A stretch of DNA of 46,956 nucleotides, taken from Roseinatronobacter ekhonensis. GTDB taxonomy: Bacteria > Pseudomonadota > Alphaproteobacteria > Rhodobacterales > Rhodobacteraceae. Positions within the stretch are counted from its first letter, which is position 1, and each line of letters starts with the position of its first letter. The stretch spans positions 1 to 46,956 of the forward strand of contig NZ_UIHC01000024.1 of assembly GCF_900499075.1 (NCBI RefSeq), written 5' to 3'. A model generated the notes under the pieces. It had not been told where the DNA came from. It saw nothing but the letters and a program-made list of their open reading frames with translations, and ran no database searches. Made by a program: the position numbers and the translations under genes. Below are positions 16,270 through 25,315 of the stretch, one piece after another.

Positions 16270-16369
16270 GCGATCCTCCAAAAGAAATATGGTGGGGAAA
16301 CGGCGCAAGAAGCCCGATCTTCAAACCGGGCTTCCGCGCAGCATTCATTTGGCGAAGAGCCGGGAGCTA

Positions 16370-16831
16370 TCAGGCGCTTTGCGTGGCTTGCGTCGCGCGC
16401 GCCGCCATCCAATCCTTCAGGCCAAGAACTGTTCTGCCGGCGGCGACCTCGGACGCCCAGGCAGCCCTTGGATCGCCGCAGGGCTCGATGCCGACATGGC
16501 CTTCGATATGGCCATTGGCCATCCACGGCTCTGGCTGGATCCGTCGCAGCCAGTCCGCCATGCTCGGGATGCGGCCCTGGCAGTCTTCGCGGACATGTTG
16601 TTCGCCAATCCAGCGCACGGGGATGTCTCGTCCCGCGCTATTGGTCAGGGTCAGGCCGAAGACACGTTCGGCCTCGAACAGACCTTGGGCATGGTGGCGC
16701 AGCGCCCTGTGCGTGAAGAGCGCGAGGTGCTCTTTCGAGGCGTCGAACCAGTCGTGCACAGCCTGATAGTCAGACGGCACCCCGCCGAACTTCCGGGCTG
16801 AGCTTTCTGCATGATGAAGCGGATGCGCCAT
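16370..16831 (-). CDS. DUF6915 family protein
   Basis: The 153-residue product opens with MAHPLHHAESSARKFGG, then DYQAVHDWFDASKEHLALF and HRALRHHAQGLFEAERVFG, the conserved core of the DUF6915 family. The many His and Asp residues in these helices could form a metal site, but no activity is known. The ATG at 16831 lies directly after the stop of the upstream gene (TGAGATG), with GAGGGG as ribosome-binding site inside that gene, so the two are translationally coupled. Confidence 0.75.
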   Translation of the reverse strand: MAHPLHHAESSARKFGGVPSDYQAVHDWFDASKEHLALFTHRALRHHAQGLFEAERVFGLTLTNSAGRDIPVRWIGEQHVREDCQGRIPSMADWLRRIQPEPWMANGHIEGHVGIEPCGDPRAAWASEVAAGRTVLGLKDWMAARATQATQSA

Positions 16832-16832
16832 C

Positions 16833-17219
16833 TCAAAGCCCCTCGTCATAGCTGTGCGAGCAGTCCACGAAACGGTCCGCGTGATCGAGGGTGATACTGT
16901 CGGCTGCGATGTCCCAGGTCAGCGTACCAAAGCCGCCCTCGTTGTTCTCGAACCCCGGGTGATGGTGATAGGCGAGCGACCAGGCGAAGTCGCCGACCTC
17001 TGCGGCAAGCGACTCCGGCAGTTGGACCTCTGCAGGCTGCACCGTCACATCCTCGACATTGCCGGAGTCGCCATAGCCTTCGTATTCGGCAGTGACCTCG
17101 CTGATGCCAAGCGCGCGTAGTTGCGCGAGCAGCTCCGTGCGGGATGCCTTCAAGTTGGTTTCGCGCTCCGCGCGCCACTGAGCCGCCATTGCGGCATAAT
17201 CGATCTGGGGATTGGTCAT
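16833..17219 (-). CDS. DUF6878 family protein
   Basis: The 128-residue protein has an N-terminal helix (MTNPQIDYAAMAAQWRAER), then LRALGISEVTAEYEGYGDSG, and a FAWSLAYHHHPGFENNEGGFG loop followed by DHADRFVDCSHSYDEGL. This His/Glu/Asp pattern is the DUF6878 signature as I remember it. Function unknown. It forms a two-gene unit with DUF6915, and a leader element lies about 95 bases upstream. Confidence 0.75.
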   Translation of the reverse strand: MTNPQIDYAAMAAQWRAERETNLKASRTELLAQLRALGISEVTAEYEGYGDSGNVEDVTVQPAEVQLPESLAAEVGDFAWSLAYHHHPGFENNEGGFGTLTWDIAADSITLDHADRFVDCSHSYDEGL

Positions 17220-17314
17220 TGGTCTGTCCTCTTGTCAGAAGTTGGGGGGCCGGGCGTGGCATTGGTCAGCGCGCGGCCGGAAAGCGCAGACCGGCCAAAT
17301 CCCGATCTGCGACG

Positions 17315-17342
17315 CCCAACCCGAAGCCCGCTTTGACTTTTC
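17315..17342 (-). repeat. Recurring leader element, copy 2 (before DUF6878)
   Basis: Plus-strand text is CCCAACCCGAAGCCCGCTTT followed by GACTTTT, a drifted copy of the element. It touches the end of the strawberry-notch gene. Confidence 0.4.
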
Positions 17343-20300
17343 AGGCGGCTCGTTCTGCCGTCATGGCGGCTCCCTGCCCCACAATCCGGGCCAGAATGCC
17401 CGCTGTGTCGATCCCGTCCCCATGCGGCAGGAACACCCGCAGCTGGAAGGCGATGATCTCGGTGAAGCAGCCAAGGGCCTTCAGGCCGTCGATCATGCCC
17501 CTATCCGCACCGCAAAGCTCGAGGCGCATCTCGCCTGCGACACGGCGACGGGTCAGGGTCATCCCCCGGCCCAGATCGATAGGCGCGTTGGTGCCGAGCG
17601 CAGCGGTCAGCATCTCTTGCGGTGTTTGCGGGTTGGAGACGAGGAAGCGGGCGCGCAGCGCGGCCGCCCCTTCCTCACTGAGCGTGCGCCCGATCATGGC
17701 GGTCGTCTCGTCCGGCGCGACCCGGTAGATGCGCTCATTGGTGGTCGGAATGTCCTTCCAGATTGGCAGCAGCAGCCCGGTCAACAGGTAGAGCTTGGTC
17801 GTGGTGGTCTTGGGCAGGGACGCAGCCTCGGCATCCCAAAGGCGGGTGAACTCGGGCCTGTCGATCTCTTCCCAGGCGGAGGACTCGAACCGCGCCTCCT
17901 CCAGATAGCTCGACCCGTTGGGCCGCACCGCCTTGCGCATCAGCGTGACGATGTCTTCGTCATACATCTGCATGGGCCGCGCCGAGATGAGCGCCGCGCG
18001 GCCGGAGGCGCGATTAACCATCGGCAGCTTGTCGGGACTGCGCGATATGGCCTCTTCGGCCCCAAGGACGTGGACCGGATCGGTCACCTCAAGCCCGATG
18101 ATCCGCGTGACCGCACCGGATTTCGGGCAGGTCCAGAGATCCTCGGTGGAGACCTGCTCGATCGTTTCGCCACGCAGCGTCTCCACCCCGAGATCGAGTG
18201 TACCCGCCGCCCTTGCCCGTTCTGTCTGATCGGCGATCCGGTTCATGAACTCCGCAAACAGCGCGTTCTGCATATGAATCGGCAAGGCCAGCACCCGGTT
18301 GAGAAACCGCTGGATCGGCGGAAGCTCTTCGAGCAGCACCCCGTCCTTGTCGATCAGCCGCAGGGCTGTCCAATCGGTAAAGCTATCGTAGCTCATCGCC
18401 TCGGCGCGCCCGGCGGCAAGATCGGCGAAGTAGCCGCGCAGTGCTGCCCGTGCGATCGGGCTCTCCAGATTGTCCTCCTCGCGGAACATGCCTTGCGAGC
18501 CGGTCTCGCGCTGGCCTTTTGTCAGGGCCCCCAGCTGGTCGAGGCGTTTGGCTATAGTCGAGGTAAAACGTTTCTCGCCATGCACATCGGAGGTGCAGAC
18601 CCGGAAGAAAGGCGCGCTGACCTGGGCCGAGCGATGCGTGCGGCCGAGCCCCTGGATCGCCGCATCCGCGCGCCAGCCGGGCTCCAGCAGGTAGTGCCGC
18701 CGCCGCTTCTGGTTCTTCGCCGATCTCGAGGCATGATAGGAGCGGCCCGTCCCGCCCGCATCGGAGAAGATCAGGACATCCTTCTCGCCGTCCATGAAGG
18801 CTTGGGTCTCAGACGAATTGCTGCTGGCGGCACGCTTCTCGATGAAGAGATGACCATCCTCGGCCTTCAATGGCCGGATCGATCGGCCCGTGACTTCTGC
18901 CACGGCCTCGTCGCCGAACGCCCAGAGGATCTGGTCGAGCGCCGAAGGGATCGGGGCGAGCGTCATCAGCTCCATCATCGCCGCGTCACGTAAAGCGAGC
19001 GCTTCGCGCGAGACGACCAGCGCACCGGTCTCATCCCGGAGCGGCTCGGCCACCATATTGCCGTCGATCTCGACCAGCTTTTGCGCATGGATCGGGAAGG
19101 CCTGTTCGAGGTAGCCAAGAACATAGTCGCGCGGCGTCAGCGCGCCCTCGACCAGCTCGTCCTCGGGGTCCATCGTTTCAAGTCGGCGTTTCAGCAGGCT
19201 CTCACCCGTCGAGACCACCTGGATGACGCAAGCATGGCCCGCCGCCAGATCGTCCTCGATGGCGCGGATGATAGTCGGGGCTTTCATGCCCATCAGGAGA
19301 TGGTTGAAGAAGCGCTGCTTGGTGCTTTCAAACCGGGACTTGGCCGAGGCGCGTGCGGCCGACGCATTGGTCTCCCCTGAAGCATTGTTGATGCCGGTTG
19401 CTGTCAGTGCCGCTTCGAGATTGTGGTGAATCGTCCGAAACGCGCCAGCGTAGGCGTCGTAGATCTCGGTCTGCGCCGGGGTCAGCGCATGCTCGAGCAC
19501 ATCGTATTCCACGCCATCGAAGCTGAGGGCGCGGGCCGTGTAGAGGCCGAGCGTCTTGAGATCGCGCGCGACCACCTCCATGGCAGCGACACCGCCTGCC
19601 TCCATCGCCGAGACGAAACTTTCGCGGCTCGGGAAGGGATATTCGGGGCCCTGCCCCCAGAGACCCAGACGCGCGGCATAGGCCAGGTTGTGCACGCTCG
19701 TGGCACCCGTGGCCGAGATGTAGAAGACGCGAGCGTGCGGCGCGGCCAGTTGCAGCCGCAGGCCCGCAAGACCCTGCTGCGAGGGTTTGACCCCCCTGCC
19801 CTGCTCGGACCCTGCCGCGTTCTGCATGGCATGGGCTTCATCAAAAGCCAGCACGCCGTCGAAGTCATCGCCCATCCACTCAAAGATCTGGCTCAGCCGC
19901 GTGGTGCCGCATTTGCCTGCAGAGCGCAGCGTGGCGTAGGTCGCGAAGAGGATACCGTCACTCATGGGGATCGGCTGGTCCGGTTTCCATTTCGAGAGCG
20001 GCTGGATGTCGGCGGGCGAGCCGCCAAGATCGGTCCAGTCGCGGATCGCGTCCTCGATAAGCGTGGCGGATTTGGAGACCCAGATCGCCTTCCTGCGCCC
20101 GGCAAGCCAGTTCACGAGGATGAGCCCTGCGCATTCGCGACCCTTGCCGCAGCCGGTGCCGTCTCCGAGGAAATAGCCGAGGCGATAGGCCCGTGCATCG
20201 GGGTCATCGTCGGCGCGCGTCAGCTTGGTCTGGTCGTCATCGATCGCAAACCGCCCCGGCAGGTCACGCCCATGGGCATCATGCGCCATGATGATGGTCT

Positions 20301-21600
20301 CGAGCTGCGCCTCGGAGAGATGTCCCTCTTCGATCAATCGCGCGGGCAGGCGTAATTCCGAACTGGCGGCAGCCGAAGGCACGGGTGGCGCGACAGAGGC
20401 CATGGCGATGCTTTCGACCAAGGGCGTTGGATGTTCTTGCGCGCCTGCGATCTCGATCCGCTGCGGGCGGTAGCGCGCATAGATGTCCGAGACGGGCGTG
20501 TTGTCGCGCGGTGTCTCAAGGTTCGTGAAAGTGAGCGAAATGGCGGCATTCGCCTGGGGTTTGGTAACGGCGGCAGGCGCGGTGGCGGTCTTGCGCGGGG
20601 CAGATGATGGAACGGTCGGCCGCCCGTGAGGGATCGCCGCTGGCTGTTGTACGGGTTGCATCTCGGGCCGGGTCGCGGTCACGGCGTCGACAAAAGGAAG
20701 GGCTTCGTCCAGATCCTGGACTGTGGCGCGGATGAATTCGCCGTCCTCCTGCACCTTGTCAAAAACCATCAACTGGGTTTCCACAGACGTGCCGAGCTTG
20801 CGGTAAACCTGTCCCGGCATCGTCAGCGCTAAGCGCAGCGTGAGGAGGCCGCAGGCGCGTGTCCAATGCGCGGCATCACGCTCCGGGCTGAACCCGGGTG
20901 GCATGATCGCCACAAGCCGCCCGCCGGGTGCCAGGCGCTTCGCGGCAGCGATGAGATGCTTGGCGGCGATGTGTTTGTCCCGGGAGCGATCGACCGAGGA
21001 GGCGAAGGGCGGGTTTATCACCACGACGTCGGGCAGAACCGGCGTCTGCAGCAGATCGTCGATATGCTCGCCGTCATGGCCTGTCACCTGGCCGCCGAAG
21101 AGGGCCCTCAGGAGGCGCTGGCGAAAGGGGTCGATTTCATTGAGCAAAACCGTGCCACCGGCCCGGGCGGCGAAAGCGGCCAAGGCACCCGTGCCGGCGG
21201 AAGGCTCGAGCACGGTCTCGCCCTTGCGGATCGCAGCCGCCTGCACCGCCAGGGAGGCAAACGGCAGAGGCGTGGAAAACTGCTGCAGCCGGATCTGCTG
21301 CTCTGACCGACGCGTTTCTGTCAGGAGCAGGGAGGCGAGGAGCTTTGCACCGGCGATGTCGCCCTTGGCGCCCTCACGCAGCAGCATCTGAACAGCCGCG
21401 GCCTGCATCAGGTCATAAGCCATGCGCCAATCCCATGCGCCGCTGGCATCGCTGCCATGAAACGTCTCGCGCATGATCCGGGCCAAGACTGAACTGCGCA
21501 GCGGCTGGTGCGCGATCTCCACTCCGATCTGCTTCAGGGCGGTGGCGAGGTCAGTATCGGAGATTGAGAGAGCCGGTTTTGTCGGGTTAGGCTTGGCCAT
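17341..21600 (-). CDS. Strawberry-notch family methyltransferase/helicase fusion
   Basis: This 1,419-residue protein starts with a methyltransferase-like domain: motif I EPSAGTGAL (about residue 140) and NPPF (about 195), the adenine-methylase type catalytic motif. A superfamily 2 helicase of the strawberry-notch type follows: Walker A GDGTGCGKG (about 475), DEAH (about 583), and in the second lobe FSDAGGTG and QGLGRTHRSAQ (about 980), then a long C-terminal region. Proteins of this layout are widespread on plasmids and phages of Alphaproteobacteria and are suspected to act in DNA modification or anti-restriction; the real role is not established. AAAGGA lies before the ATG at 21600, and a leader element is 30 bases further upstream. 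No frameshift is seen. Confidence 0.88.
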   Translation of the reverse strand: MAKPNPTKPALSISDTDLATALKQIGVEIAHQPLRSSVLARIMRETFHGSDASGAWDWRMAYDLMQAAAVQMLLREGAKGDIAGAKLLASLLLTETRRSEQQIRLQQFSTPLPFASLAVQAAAIRKGETVLEPSAGTGALAAFAARAGGTVLLNEIDPFRQRLLRALFGGQVTGHDGEHIDDLLQTPVLPDVVVINPPFASSVDRSRDKHIAAKHLIAAAKRLAPGGRLVAIMPPGFSPERDAAHWTRACGLLTLRLALTMPGQVYRKLGTSVETQLMVFDKVQEDGEFIRATVQDLDEALPFVDAVTATRPEMQPVQQPAAIPHGRPTVPSSAPRKTATAPAAVTKPQANAAISLTFTNLETPRDNTPVSDIYARYRPQRIEIAGAQEHPTPLVESIAMASVAPPVPSAAASSELRLPARLIEEGHLSEAQLETIIMAHDAHGRDLPGRFAIDDDQTKLTRADDDPDARAYRLGYFLGDGTGCGKGRECAGLILVNWLAGRRKAIWVSKSATLIEDAIRDWTDLGGSPADIQPLSKWKPDQPIPMSDGILFATYATLRSAGKCGTTRLSQIFEWMGDDFDGVLAFDEAHAMQNAAGSEQGRGVKPSQQGLAGLRLQLAAPHARVFYISATGATSVHNLAYAARLGLWGQGPEYPFPSRESFVSAMEAGGVAAMEVVARDLKTLGLYTARALSFDGVEYDVLEHALTPAQTEIYDAYAGAFRTIHHNLEAALTATGINNASGETNASAARASAKSRFESTKQRFFNHLLMGMKAPTIIRAIEDDLAAGHACVIQVVSTGESLLKRRLETMDPEDELVEGALTPRDYVLGYLEQAFPIHAQKLVEIDGNMVAEPLRDETGALVVSREALALRDAAMMELMTLAPIPSALDQILWAFGDEAVAEVTGRSIRPLKAEDGHLFIEKRAASSNSSETQAFMDGEKDVLIFSDAGGTGRSYHASRSAKNQKRRRHYLLEPGWRADAAIQGLGRTHRSAQVSAPFFRVCTSDVHGEKRFTSTIAKRLDQLGALTKGQRETGSQGMFREEDNLESPIARAALRGYFADLAAGRAEAMSYDSFTDWTALRLIDKDGVLLEELPPIQRFLNRVLALPIHMQNALFAEFMNRIADQTERARAAGTLDLGVETLRGETIEQVSTEDLWTCPKSGAVTRIIGLEVTDPVHVLGAEEAISRSPDKLPMVNRASGRAALISARPMQMYDEDIVTLMRKAVRPNGSSYLEEARFESSAWEEIDRPEFTRLWDAEAASLPKTTTTKLYLLTGLLLPIWKDIPTTNERIYRVAPDETTAMIGRTLSEEGAAALRARFLVSNPQTPQEMLTAALGTNAPIDLGRGMTLTRRRVAGEMRLELCGADRGMIDGLKALGCFTEIIAFQLRVFLPHGDGIDTAGILARIVGQGAAMTAERAA

Positions 21601-21631
21601 TGGGTTTTTCCTTTGGATCAGGGTCTGAGTT

Positions 21632-21663
21632 CCAAAGGACAAAAAGCCCACTTTTCCCTTTTG
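21632..21663 (-). repeat. Recurring leader element, copy 3 (before strawberry-notch gene)
   Basis: Plus-strand text is CCAAAGGACAAAAAGCCCAC followed by TTTTCCCTTTT. It lies 31 bases upstream of the ATG at 21600. Confidence 0.5.
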
Positions 21664-21729
21664 CGGATGAGTATCCGAAATCAAAAACAGGGTCAGATCA
21701 GAAAGGACCAGACAGGATCGCCAATGCGA

Positions 21730-22125
21730 TCAGACTGCGTCGGTCTCCGTGGATAGGTCGCGCAGCCATGTGGCAAATGCGTCCTCACTCACCTGATCGG
21801 CGGCAAGGTCTTCCATCATCCGGACACCCTTTCCGGGATCGGGTCGCAGATACACGCCATTGAGCCGCAAGAATGTAAAGGCTGCCACGAAAGCGGTGCG
21901 CTTGTTGCCATCGACAAAGGCATGTGCTTTGGCAATGCCATAGGCATAGGCCGCCGCGATCGCGAAGACATCTGCGTCCTCATAGGACGCCCGGTTCAAC
22001 GCCCGGGCGGATCCCATTTCCAGAAGAGCCGGATCACGGGTCCCCGGCGCACCGCCGTGGCGCGCGATCTGGCGATCATGGACGACATACAAGGCCGCCA
22101 GCGGAACCCAGACCCAATCGCTCAT
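21730..22125 (-). CDS. doc: Doc-family toxin
   Basis: The 131-residue protein is a death-on-curing toxin of the Fic/Doc fold. The active-site motif is HAFVDGNKRTAF (about residues 68-79). In phage P1 Doc this motif phosphorylates elongation factor Tu. Its ATG overlaps the antitoxin stop by four bases (ATGA), the standard arrangement of such pairs. The length is typical of the family and no residue of the motif is missing. Confidence 0.9.
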   Translation of the reverse strand: MSDWVWVPLAALYVVHDRQIARHGGAPGTRDPALLEMGSARALNRASYEDADVFAIAAAYAYGIAKAHAFVDGNKRTAFVAAFTFLRLNGVYLRPDPGKGVRMMEDLAADQVSEDAFATWLRDLSTETDAV

Positions 22126-22346
22126 GCAAGTGCTTGAAGCAGATCGCGGTTCTCATCCATGACGATCTCGGCTGCCGCAAGTGCGGCCTGCAGCTCGGGG
22201 TTTTCCGTCATCAGCTTCAGCCCGCCATCATCCGTGCGCACCGCATAGAGGGTATCCCCCTCCTTGGCATCCAGAAGCGCGAGCATCTCGGTGCTGAGTG
22301 TCACAACGGCGGAATTGCCGACTTTGCGGATTTTTGCTTCGATCAT
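22122..22346 (-). CDS. AbrB/MazE-like antitoxin paired with Doc
   Basis: The 74-residue product begins MIEAKIRKVGNSAVVTLSTE, the looped-hinge DNA-binding domain of the AbrB/MazE family, with a C-terminal helix (about residues 50-74) that should neutralise Doc. GGGAGG lies before the ATG at 22346. A perfect 14-bp palindrome sits 18 bases upstream of the start and is the probable operator for autoregulation. Confidence 0.88.
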   Translation of the reverse strand: MIEAKIRKVGNSAVVTLSTEMLALLDAKEGDTLYAVRTDDGGLKLMTENPELQAALAAAEIVMDENRDLLQALA

Positions 22347-22363
22347 GGTAGGCCTCCCGTGGT

Positions 22364-22377
22364 TATACATATGTATA
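22364..22377 (-). promoter_or_regulatory. Operator of the AbrB-like/Doc pair
   Basis: TATACATATGTATA is a perfect 14-bp palindrome in the promoter region of the pair. AbrB-type antitoxins bind such dyads with the toxin to repress their own operon. Confidence 0.7.
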
Positions 22378-22397
22378 TACGAAACCTCTGCATTAGG

Positions 22398-22544
22398 TCA
22401 AGTTTGCTCCTGGCACTTTTCGTCAATCAACGTCTGCAACTGATGCATCGCGTGGGCGTGCGATATCGGCGGGCGCGGGTCTTTGAGCGCTTCCTGCACC
22501 CTGGATCGAAACCAGGCATCGTGGGACTTCGTTTCAGCGGTCAC
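22398..22544 (-). CDS. RelB/StbD-like antitoxin fragment
   Basis: A 48-codon frame from GTG 22544 encodes SHDAWFRSRVQEALKDPRPP followed by ISHAHAMHQLQTLIDEK. This matches the C-terminal half of small RelB/StbD-type antitoxins (typical text YDAWFRAKVQxALDDPRPxIPHDEVM). The N-terminal half, which would hold the DNA-binding part, is missing or too diverged; no ribosome-binding site is clear and no toxin gene follows. I regard it as a remnant of a lost toxin-antitoxin pair. Confidence 0.45.
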   Translation of the reverse strand: MTAETKSHDAWFRSRVQEALKDPRPPISHAHAMHQLQTLIDEKCQEQT

Positions 22545-22762
22545 GGAAATGGTCGTCGAGCCCCCTATCCAGAAGCTCGCCTAGGTAACTCGGTATATCG
22601 GTAACGCTCAGAACGACCTGAGACCGGCGGTCGGGGGATTGGACCTTGGACCCGTCGACTTTGTCGCAGGCCTGTTTGCGATCTGAAGGCTGTTTCAACT
22701 CGGGTCTCCCATTGACGTGTTGATCGAAGGTTACAGCAAAGTTTCCCGAACGATAAGAGCCT

Positions 22763-22888
22763 TGAAATTTCTATCTCTTTCATCGCCTCAAGCCACCCTT
22801 CGACATAGGCGGCGCTCTGGTCGAATTCAGGTTCCACCCCGATTTGCGCGCAAAGCATGCAGTTTCCGATTTCCGCGACTTATCCTGA
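22763..22888 (-). pseudogene. Remnant of a second ArdC-type gene
   Basis: On the minus strand the frame ending near 22763 reads VAEIGNCMLCAQIGVEPEFD followed by QSAAYVEGWLEAMKEIE. This is the conserved C-terminal part of ArdC/DUF1738 anti-restriction proteins, just after their metallopeptidase motif (typical text EIGAAFLCADLGI...HAAYIxSWLKVLK). A TAA precedes it in frame and the sequence turns unrelated after the match, so both ends are lost. A complete but differently composed ArdC gene lies at 30559-31497. Confidence 0.65.
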
Positions 22889-22908
22889 CAGTCAACCCAA
22901 GAAAGCTA

Positions 22909-25017
22909 TCATTTCTGCTTGTCACATTGCTTGATCAGCCATTTGTGCAAGGCGGGAGCTTGGTCCGGTTTGGTTTTGAAATCCGCCGCCTGTTCGAGGA
23001 GCGCGCGCATGGCTTTGCCGTCTTTGCCGAGGGATTTGTTAGGCCAGTGGGGTTTGTGCGCTTCCCATGCTGTCAAATAGCCGTCAGCCCAGATGGAAAA
23101 CAGGACCGGGTCCGCCGGGAACAGCGCCTCCGCCGGAGCGCCGTCCCGCAGCAAGGACAGACGGTGATTGTAGGCTATTACGATCAGGCCGAGGAGTTTT
23201 TGCAAGTCCGCATCGGAGGCGAGATCTTCTGCCACGACATTGAAAACCGTGATGATCCACTCGGAGGGTTTGATGAACTTGGGAGCGGTGCAAAGACCTG
23301 TCAAAAAGCCTTCCATCCAGGCGGGTGTGATCTTGGCCGGACGCAGAAGCTTATCCAGCGCCTTTTGTTCCTTTGTGCCGAACGGTGCGACCTCGGCGTA
23401 GGTTCCCTGGGCCGCGCGTTCTTCGGTGACCTCAAGACCGCCGAACGGCATCGGCGGCGCGTCCTGATGAACCCACGCCTCAAAGCTCATGGCGTGCACG
23501 AAATGCATGATCGGGGCCTTCTTCAGGTCGCGGCCCTCGGACATGGCCTGGGCCACGGCGACAAGCTCAGGCGTTGTGGGGTTCTTTGCAGCCGCCAGCA
23601 AGGCGGCATTGCGGGCAAAGATCATGGCCCAAAAGTCGCGGCGGGTCTCCAGATGCTGCCAAAGCTTGCGGGTCATGGCATTTTGGGTCGTTGCACTTTC
23701 GATGGCATCTGACGATGCGTCGCTGTCCTCGAACCAGCTGTCCGAGATCGGGAAGTGATCAGGCCAATGCTCACTCGCCATGATCAGGCTGCCGCGTGCG
23801 CGGACGGAGAGAGTGGAGACGGCGCCTTCGGGGTCAGCAATGGCCGCGATGTCTGCAATATCTGCCGATCGCGGGCGCAGATCGGCAAAACCTGCGGTCT
23901 CGACGACATCGAGCAGACCCGCGGCGGGCATTGTCCCGTTCGCTTGACCGTCCGCAAGCGCCCAGGACAGAGCGGTGAACGCATAATCTGTTGTTGCCTC
24001 CAAGGCGCCTGACTCATTTGCAATCTGCGCGATCATCTGTTTTTGCTCGGAGGCGCTGGTGCACGGAAGCACAAAAGCGTCTTTCACGCCAAACCCCTGT
24101 TTGAGCAGCACCACCGCCAAAGCACGTCGGCCACCCGATTGAATGGCCATAGAGAGGCTCTGCGCACCGCTGCCATCGACCATCGAGGATACAACGCGGT
24201 GGATCTTGGGTTTTGAGCGCGTGTCAGTTGCCGGCGTCCCAGTTTTGAGGGCGGATCGGATGATCTCATCCATACCGCGCAAGGTGTCAGGGTCTTGTAG
24301 CCAGCTTCGGATCAAGGTGATGCGCGATAACAAGGTTTGAGACAGATCACCCGCCTGCTGGCGCAGAGCGAGACCGGTTAGCGCGCCGGAGCTCACCGAG
24401 GCGTCTGTCGCAAGAAGCAGCGCTGCGGCGGCATCTCCACATAGGGACTCTGGTCGGGTAGCGAGTTTGCGAATGAAAGCAAAGCGCGCTTCTGGCGGCA
24501 AGGTTGGCAGCATCTCGTCCAGCATCGCCAGCATGGCCGAAACCGAGTCTTCGCCGATGTCATTGAAGCCTTTGAAGATGCCGTCGAACATCTCATCGGG
24601 GATGTCGGGAATACCGTTGATGTCAGCAAAGGCATCCGGGTCTTCGGAGATGACCGCATGGGCCAGCGATGGTGGCGGGGTCAGGCCCGCACGCGTCCAG
24701 GCGCTGGAGAGAGACAAGGCCGTTTGGGATGTCAAGTCGGCGTCGAGCAAGGCCACCACATCGCGCATGTCATCCAGGAAGGTGCGCCCTTTGCGCTGCC
24801 CGTTCTCATCGGCCATGCGGGCCTCATCCAGTGCGGCGACCAGCATCGCCATCTGGCCGTCCGACAATGGGCCACTTGCGGCCTCTTGGATCAGCGCAGC
24901 GCAGAGGTCCGGGCGCGTCAGAAGATCCTTGCCACACCGCCGTAAAAGCTCTGACTGCTGCAACGGCAACTTTGGCGCTTCCACGGCCCGAACCATCTTT
25001 GAAAGAAACGCGTCCAC
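22909..25017 (-). CDS. Large protein with UPF0149/YecA-like C-terminus
   Basis: The 702-residue product is alpha-helical and acidic. Its C-terminal part (about residues 545-690) contains LLRPAKITPAWMEGFLTGLC, KFIKPSEWIITVF and YNHRLSLLRDG, which resemble the YecA/UPF0149 helical bundle (GFLTA...PSEWL). The first 540 residues match nothing I know; they include a string of helical segments rich in Ala, Asp and Leu, possibly a repeat scaffold. UPF0149 proteins are normally below 250 residues, so this is an unusual extended version. The gene stands alone between the remnants and the YhaV toxin. Confidence 0.6.
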   Translation of the reverse strand: MDAFLSKMVRAVEAPKLPLQQSELLRRCGKDLLTRPDLCAALIQEAASGPLSDGQMAMLVAALDEARMADENGQRKGRTFLDDMRDVVALLDADLTSQTALSLSSAWTRAGLTPPPSLAHAVISEDPDAFADINGIPDIPDEMFDGIFKGFNDIGEDSVSAMLAMLDEMLPTLPPEARFAFIRKLATRPESLCGDAAAALLLATDASVSSGALTGLALRQQAGDLSQTLLSRITLIRSWLQDPDTLRGMDEIIRSALKTGTPATDTRSKPKIHRVVSSMVDGSGAQSLSMAIQSGGRRALAVVLLKQGFGVKDAFVLPCTSASEQKQMIAQIANESGALEATTDYAFTALSWALADGQANGTMPAAGLLDVVETAGFADLRPRSADIADIAAIADPEGAVSTLSVRARGSLIMASEHWPDHFPISDSWFEDSDASSDAIESATTQNAMTRKLWQHLETRRDFWAMIFARNAALLAAAKNPTTPELVAVAQAMSEGRDLKKAPIMHFVHAMSFEAWVHQDAPPMPFGGLEVTEERAAQGTYAEVAPFGTKEQKALDKLLRPAKITPAWMEGFLTGLCTAPKFIKPSEWIITVFNVVAEDLASDADLQKLLGLIVIAYNHRLSLLRDGAPAEALFPADPVLFSIWADGYLTAWEAHKPHWPNKSLGKDGKAMRALLEQAADFKTKPDQAPALHKWLIKQCDKQK

Positions 25018-25315
25018 CCTGATCCCCCTCGGTTGACATCATTGCATTGCAGAAAGTTTGGTTCTGCCCAAGGCAAAACCATATCTTGGCCGATTACTCC
25101 CCCGAAATCTGCCCTATCACGATGCGAATTCGCGCGCGTTCCGCCTTGAGAGAGGCCCGCTAGAGAGCTGGCAATCGCTTCTCTTTGAGCAATGATTTGA
25201 CGTCTTCCTCTGCCTTTTGCCAGGCTGGCAGGTGGCGCGCGCGGATACAGGCGTTCGGGCATTTGGTTGACAACCATAGCGCTGCCTGTGCGTCGCGGGC
25301 GCTCCCAAAGCCATC
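25018..25315 (-). other. Gap with an in-frame extension of the toxin gene
   Basis: Immediately after the YhaV stop codon (25316-25318), the same frame stays open for 51 further codons to a TAG at 25160-25162. The translation ends PAWQKAEEDVKSLLKEKRLP, which looks protein-like (amphipathic helix). It has no start codon of its own. It could be a lost C-terminus of the toxin, the tail of a deleted gene, or chance. I see nothing else here. Confidence 0.35.

Noticed and set aside
16309-16336. AAGCCCG/CGGGCTT hairpin as terminator
   Set aside because: The seven-base stem has a ten-base loop and no T run on either strand.
17212-18993. Plus-strand open frame of 593 codons
   Set aside because: It is antisense to the strawberry-notch gene and is open because of high third-position GC; the minus-strand product carries all helicase motifs.
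22565-22858. 97-codon minus-strand frame as a real gene
   Set aside because: Only its first 30 codons match the ArdC C-terminus and the match extends upstream of the first ATG to a stop, so it is a fragment.
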